A stretch of 56,186 bases of DNA from Ruminococcus sp. UBA1394 (lineage in GTDB: Bacteria; Bacillota; Clostridia; Oscillospirales; Ruminococcaceae): the NCBI GenBank assembly GCA_002305725.1, contig DBQM01000026.1, positions 14,535-70,720 of the forward strand, read 5' to 3'. The stretch's first letter is position 1. Every line of letters begins with the position of its first letter. Positions 52,493-56,186 of this stretch are shown here, piece after piece. Below the pieces are notes generated by a model. The model had not been told where the DNA came from. It saw nothing but the letters and a program-made list of their open reading frames with translations, and made no database searches. Both the position numbers and the translations under genes were made by a program.

Positions 52493-53893
52493 TTAGTTTT
52501 GTGATTCCACCACAGTTTCATTTTCGGATATTCCAAGTTCTTTCTTCAAGTAAGCATTTGCTTTTTCAACATTCATTTTAGAGAGAATCAATGTGATAAT
52601 AAGGTCAAGAACAAACGGAACAATCAGATACATGATGTGAAGCATATTGATTGCAGAATCAGGCTGAACTGTAAGCGTTCCTTTAAAACCGCTGAAATCC
52701 AACAGTAAACCGACAATCGCTGTTCCAAGACCGCCACCGATTTTTACACCAAGTGAAGTGCAGGAATACATAATGCCATCTACACGCTTGTGCTTTGTCA
52801 GCCATGTGTATTCAGAACAAGAAGCAATGACAGCGTTCATATCACCCTGCCATGGCCCTTGTCCAAGTGCTGCAAGTGCCGTGAATGCAAGCATCAAAGG
52901 AATGTTACCCATGTATCCTGCAACAGCTACCAAAAGTCTGCCAAGTGTCGCAATCATATAGCTGTATTTGTTCAGCTTATACATACCGTTCCATTTTTGC
53001 AGAATTGCAGGTGTAAAGATCAATGCAAGAATCAATGGAATATTGATAAACCATGCGAATACACCAAACATATTTTCATCAGCCAGAACGTATTTTGCGT
53101 AGTATGTTCCAACACCAATCATTGCAGAATATAATTGCTGTAAAATATAAGTGCAGGCAATCATTACATAGTATTTATTATTTATTAGTAGTTTGAATGC
53201 TTCGATAAAGCTGTATTTTTGTTCTTGAGACTGAACTTCTTCACCTTCTGCAAGTTCTTCGTCAGACAATTCCTTAACAGATAAAGATGAAATTGTATTG
53301 ACAATCAACCCAATCACTGCATAGATGATAGCAACAGTTCTCCAGCCATTTGCGCCACCGCCCATCATGTCAACAAACTTGAATGTCACAGACTGAATCA
53401 AAAGGCTTGTTGCAAATGCAAAGATAAAACGGTAAGACCCCATCTGAACTCGTTCTTTGCTGTTCTTCGTTACAAGTGCAGTTAGTGCAGAATAAGCAAT
53501 GTTGTTTGCTGTATAGAACACGCTGTTAAGCAGCGTATAAGAAATAAAGAACCATGCATACTGTGCAAAACTGCCCATGCTTACCGGAATTGCAAACACA
53601 CCAACTAATGTTACTGCACAACCAATAAAGCCGTAAAGCATCCAAGGTCTTGCTTTTCCAAGTTTGGTATGTGTTTTGTCTATCAATGTTCCGAAAAATA
53701 CATCTGTAATACCGTCAAAAATTTTAGATACTGCAATCAATGTGCCAACAATTCCGGCATTCATGCCAATTGTATCTGTCAGATAGATCATGACAAATGA
53801 TGTCAATAATGCATAAACCACATTTCCTGCCACGTCACCGGAACCGTAGCCCACTTTGTTATACCATTTCAAATATGTTTTTTCTTTGCTCAT
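52493..53893 (-). CDS. sugar:cation symporter of the GPH (MelB/LacS) family
   Basis: A 466-residue membrane protein with about 12 hydrophobic segments. Family marks are VGYGSGDVAGNVVYALLTSF at the N-terminus (with the cation-site Asp), IFDGITDVFFGTLIDKTHTKLGKARPW, and GQGPWQGDMNAVIASCSEY. It most likely imports lactose with Na+ or H+, given its place directly before lacZ. It lacks the C-terminal EIIA domain of LacS, so it would not be controlled by HPr phosphorylation. The ATG at 53893 has AAAGGA upstream. It is the first gene of the lactose operon. Confidence 0.92.
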   Translation of the reverse strand: MSKEKTYLKWYNKVGYGSGDVAGNVVYALLTSFVMIYLTDTIGMNAGIVGTLIAVSKIFDGITDVFFGTLIDKTHTKLGKARPWMLYGFIGCAVTLVGVFAIPVSMGSFAQYAWFFISYTLLNSVFYTANNIAYSALTALVTKNSKERVQMGSYRFIFAFATSLLIQSVTFKFVDMMGGGANGWRTVAIIYAVIGLIVNTISSLSVKELSDEELAEGEEVQSQEQKYSFIEAFKLLINNKYYVMIACTYILQQLYSAMIGVGTYYAKYVLADENMFGVFAWFINIPLILALIFTPAILQKWNGMYKLNKYSYMIATLGRLLVAVAGYMGNIPLMLAFTALAALGQGPWQGDMNAVIASCSEYTWLTKHKRVDGIMYSCTSLGVKIGGGLGTAIVGLLLDFSGFKGTLTVQPDSAINMLHIMYLIVPFVLDLIITLILSKMNVEKANAYLKKELGISENETVVESQN

Positions 53894-54062
53894 AATAGAA
53901 ATCCTTTCATTATTTGTATGCCCATATGGACAGAATTTTTCAATGATGAATGATACGGACTGTTTTATCATCCTGCATAAACAAAATTAGATTGTTGTCA
54001 GAATAGATAATTATTTTTTGAGTATCAAGAAATTTTGTTGAATTCAGTATAGAATTACAATG

Positions 54063-54074
54063 AAAGACGTCTTT
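54063..54074. promoter_or_regulatory. 12-bp palindrome in the lac leader
   Basis: AAAGACGTCTTT is a perfect palindrome lying about 30 bases after the lac -10, inside the long 5' leader. It could be a roadblock operator. It resembles a catabolite response element only loosely (arms too far apart). Confidence 0.35.
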
Positions 54075-54104
54075 TAAAATTCTTTTTTCTCATTTCTTGA
54101 TTCT

Positions 54105-54133
54105 ATTATACCACACAAAACGGCTAAAAAAAT
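54105..54133 (-). promoter_or_regulatory. promoter of the lactose operon
   Basis: On the minus strand TATAAT (54105-54110) is preceded by TGG (extended -10). The -35 position is ATTTTT, which is poor, so the promoter probably needs an activator. Two direct repeats lie just upstream. The leader to the transporter ATG is over 200 bases. Confidence 0.7.
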
Positions 54134-54134
54134 A

Positions 54135-54164
54135 CACAAAGTTATAAAATATATGCACAAAGTT
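54135..54164. promoter_or_regulatory. direct-repeat operator for the AraC-type regulator
   Basis: CACAAAGTT occurs at 54135-54143 and 54156-54164, 21 bases apart (two helical turns), directly next to the weak -35 of the lac promoter. This layout fits two half-sites for an AraC-family dimer acting as an activator. Confidence 0.65.
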
Positions 54165-54175
54165 TAGGGTTTTAC

Positions 54176-54204
54176 TTGCAATCAGCAATTCACTATGTTA
54201 TACT
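54176..54204 (+). promoter_or_regulatory. promoter of the AraC-type lac regulator gene
   Basis: TTGCAA (54176-54181) and TATACT (54199-54204) with a 17-base spacer and a TGT extended -10. AAGGAGGG (54219-54226) and the ATG at 54235 follow. Confidence 0.75.
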
Positions 54205-54234
54205 GATATCATAAAGTCAAGGAGGGCGTTTTTC

Positions 54235-55101
54235 ATGTTTATGAATGTTGCTTATTTAAATAACTCTACATCTACTATTGTAGATGATTCGAAGCCGCTG
54301 ATTGTAACATGCTGCGGTAATTATCGTGTAAAAAATCGTTCTGAAGTTGTAACACATCGTCCGAAGGGAAGAAAAGACTATCAGCTTTTATATATTGCAT
54401 CCGGAAAAGGACATTTTTTCATCAATGGTGAAGAAAAAACGGTTTCCGCAGGAAATATCATTGTCTATTTGCCGGATCAACCACAGGAATATGTTTATTA
54501 TAGAGAAGATCAAACTGACGTTTATTGGGTGCATTTTACTGGCAGCGATGTAGATTCTATTTTGAAATACTATAATGTTGAACTTCCGAATAATATCCTT
54601 TATATTGGAACTTCTCCTGATTATCAGTTGCTTTTTGGACAAATGATTCAGGAATTGCAGCTTTGCAGACCACGGTATGAGGAACTGATTTCCTTACAAC
54701 TTAGAAATATTTTTATCTTGATTAGCAGAGCTATCATGAGTGCAAAGAAATTCAGCAGCACCAGTGAAAAAGAAGTTGCTTTTGCCATGCATTATTTTCG
54801 CAAAAATTATAATACTGAGATTAGCATAGAGGAGTATTCCAAATCCAGAGGACTCAGCAACTGTTGGTTTATTCAGTGCTTTAAAGAAATTACAGGTTCA
54901 AGTCCGTTGCAGTACATCTTGAAATTGCGAATTTCCAACGCACAAAGCTTGTTAGAAAATACAGACTACACCATTACTGAAATTGCAAACATGGTTGGAT
55001 ACACGAATTCTCTTTATTTTAGCAGACTGTTTCATAAATATATAGGTATGTCGCCAAAAGAATATCGAAAAATGAAGCTTGAAGTGAACCTTAAAGAATA
55101 A
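54235..55101 (+). CDS. AraC-family transcriptional regulator of the lactose operon
   Basis: A 288-residue regulator. The N-terminal ~150 residues are a cupin-type sugar-binding domain (YQLLYIASGKGHFFINGEE, IIVYLPDQPQEYVYY, VYWVHFTGS). The C-terminal ~100 residues have the two AraC helix-turn-helix motifs (SIEEYSKSRGLSNCWFIQCF and ITEIANMVGYTNSLYFSRLF, then GMSPKEYRK). It is transcribed away from the lac operon, with shared control DNA between them that carries two direct repeats. It probably activates the operon when a galactoside is bound; the ligand is inferred. Confidence 0.93.
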   Translation: MFMNVAYLNNSTSTIVDDSKPLIVTCCGNYRVKNRSEVVTHRPKGRKDYQLLYIASGKGHFFINGEEKTVSAGNIIVYLPDQPQEYVYYREDQTDVYWVHFTGSDVDSILKYYNVELPNNILYIGTSPDYQLLFGQMIQELQLCRPRYEELISLQLRNIFILISRAIMSAKKFSSTSEKEVAFAMHYFRKNYNTEISIEEYSKSRGLSNCWFIQCFKEITGSSPLQYILKLRISNAQSLLENTDYTITEIANMVGYTNSLYFSRLFHKYIGMSPKEYRKMKLEVNLKE

Positions 55102-55105
55102 AAAG

Positions 55106-55147
55106 AAAACTCGTTTGGCCGATATTAAATTTAACCAAACGAGTTTT
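55106..55147. terminator. intrinsic terminator of the AraC-type regulator gene
   Basis: AAAACTCGTTTGG (55106-55118) pairs with CCAAACGAGTTTT (55135-55147) over 13 bp with a 16-base loop. T's lie at both ends, so it may work in both directions. Confidence 0.85.
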
Positions 55148-55185
55148 ATTGATTTTTTTCAGAAAAACAAGGACTAAAAGTATGA

Positions 55186-55395
55186 CTACACTAACAAACA
55201 AGTTTGAACCGCAATCTCCTCAGCCTGCAACTCAAAGAGGTTTTCAAGCTGCCATACCTTAGCGGTATCGGCATTTTTCATTGCAAGTGCATATTCGGGA
55301 TCGGTATCACGCATTTTGTTCCAGATCTTCCACTTTTCCTGTTTACATTTAGTGATACGCTCGTGAATGTGGACATAAATTCTACCCTTTCTCAA
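55186..55395 (-). CDS. hypothetical short frame next to the truncated recombinase
   Basis: A 69-residue frame with codon use that looks coding (KCKQEKWKIWNKMRDTD, then ALAMKNADTAKVWQLENL), but I do not recognise the family. It would start at TTG (55395), overlapping the end of the recombinase frame by 14 bases, with no clear ribosome binding site. It could be the tail of another gene joined to the recombinase by a deletion. Confidence 0.35.
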   Translation of the reverse strand: MRKGRIYVHIHERITKCKQEKWKIWNKMRDTDPEYALAMKNADTAKVWQLENLFELQAEEIAVQTCLLV

Positions 55396-56062
55396 TCTTT
55401 AAAATCTGTTCATCAAGTTTGACATTACTCCATTTCAGTGCACAAAGTTCGCCGATTCTTATTCCGGTATACAAGCTTAAATAAACGCCAAGCTTGCTGA
55501 CATTCATATCCTCCAGAAGATATTCCGAAATAAGTTTATGCTCATCATAAGAAAGAACACGCATTTCGTTATTTGGCTGGCGTATATGAATATGATTAAA
55601 ATTGCAGATAATATTTGCTCCAGTTTCTTCGGCATAAGTAAAAATCCGCTTTAACACGCAAAGGATATCGTTTACTGTTTTGGATGAAAGTTTCTGATTT
55701 TTAAGCTTGTCCGCAAGAAAATTTTCAATCAGTTCAGATGAAATAAGATTAATATTAAATCCGGCAAATGCAGGTAGCACTTGATTTTCACAGATATTTC
55801 TGTATTTGCAGTAGGTAGATTCCTTGTAGTTCAGTCTGACCATACCAAGCCAGTCAGTACAATATTTTGCAAGCTTTGAACTTTTAAAAGGATTTTTAAC
55901 GGTATTCGTTTTATAGATTTTGAGTTTTTCTTTAACTTCCGTATAGCTTGCTGCATAGACCGAGTGATATTTGCCTCTTCCATCGGGGGTATACGACACC
56001 AAAAATCGTCCTTCCCATCTTCCGTCCTTACGTTTGTATACATTTTCACCTTTTCTTGGCAT
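55382..56062 (-). pseudogene. truncated tyrosine recombinase (integrase) gene
   Basis: This encodes 226 residues from an ATG at 56062 with GGAGGAAA. The N-terminus has an AP2-like arm domain (VYKRKDGRWEGRFLVSY), a SAM-like core-binding domain (TYCKYRNICENQVLPAF, then LSSKTVNDILCVLKRIFTYA), and the start of the catalytic domain with its first Arg (LYTGIRIGELCALKW). It ends at ILKIEKG, so the later catalytic residues (Lys, His, Arg, Tyr) are missing. Intact enzymes of this type are about 380-400 residues. It is probably the inactive remnant of a conjugative element or prophage integrase. Confidence 0.8.
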
Positions 56063-56186
56063 TGTAAGTTTCCTCCATCTTGACCATATTTTTGACTGCA
56101 AATAGTACAAAAACAGTCCTTTAGTATTTTTAAAATGCACAAATATGAACTCGGTTTGCAAATATGTTGGTTTGTCAATGATGCGT

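Noticed and set aside
54061..54076. Catabolite response element in the lac leader
   Set aside because: The arms resemble one, but the centre is two bases too long for the known consensus; kept only as a palindrome.

Overview
The window looks like a chromosomal segment of a Gram-positive gut or rumen Firmicute, most likely a Ruminococcus or a close relative. The reasons are AT-rich DNA, strong GGAGG-type ribosome binding sites, many TTGACA-17-TATAAT promoters with TGn extended -10 elements, lipobox lipoproteins, and two secreted proteins ending in type I dockerins, which implies a cellulosome-type cohesin partner elsewhere in the genome. No rRNA, tRNA, CRISPR array or complete insertion sequence was recognised.

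Layout: (1) 0-6 kb: a sugar-sensor/AraC regulator, an aldo/keto reductase, a decayed zinc-ribbon gene, and a macro-domain/HTH protein paired with a von Willebrand A protein. (2) 6-16 kb: a dockerin-bearing leucine-rich-repeat protein; a GGDEF diguanylate cyclase overlapping an orphan solute-binding lipoprotein; a truncated CHC2 primase fragment; 1-phosphofructokinase; and a second orphan solute-binding lipoprotein paired with a chemotaxis receptor. (3) 16.7-27.2 kb: a full carbon-phosphorus lyase operon in the order phnD-C-E1-E2-G-H-I-J-K-M-L, then a PHP phosphodiesterase and phnO. (4) 27.5-31.7 kb: a 1398-residue secreted protein with three Ig-like repeats, a seven-repeat RCC1 propeller and a dockerin. 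(5) 31.9-40.1 kb: a cell-surface polysaccharide cluster with three GT2 enzymes, a GlfT2-like galactofuranosyltransferase, a ferredoxin/FrhB-pyruvyltransferase fusion and UDP-galactopyranose mutase. (6) 40.2-45.3 kb: small membrane proteins, a truncated LemA, a HAD protein next to an AAA-ATPase/nuclease, and a truncated WYL-type regulator. (7) 45.6-55.1 kb: a lactose operon on the minus strand (sugar symporter, lacZ, galK, galE, galT) with a divergent AraC regulator, ending beside a truncated tyrosine recombinase.

How the genes fit together: the lactose operon imports lactose, splits it, and runs galactose through the Leloir pathway. Its UDP-galactose is also the substrate of the mutase in the galactofuranose cluster. 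The phn operon imports phosphonates and releases phosphate. The two binding protein/signalling pairs have no permease nearby and look like sensory rather than transport modules. The most unusual items are the macro-HTH/vWA pair with an inverted repeat between the genes, a dyad shared by the phn promoter and the RCC1-dockerin promoter, the zinc-knuckle insert in PhnK, direct-repeat operators at the lac promoter, and gene remnants at both ends of the lac/gal block.
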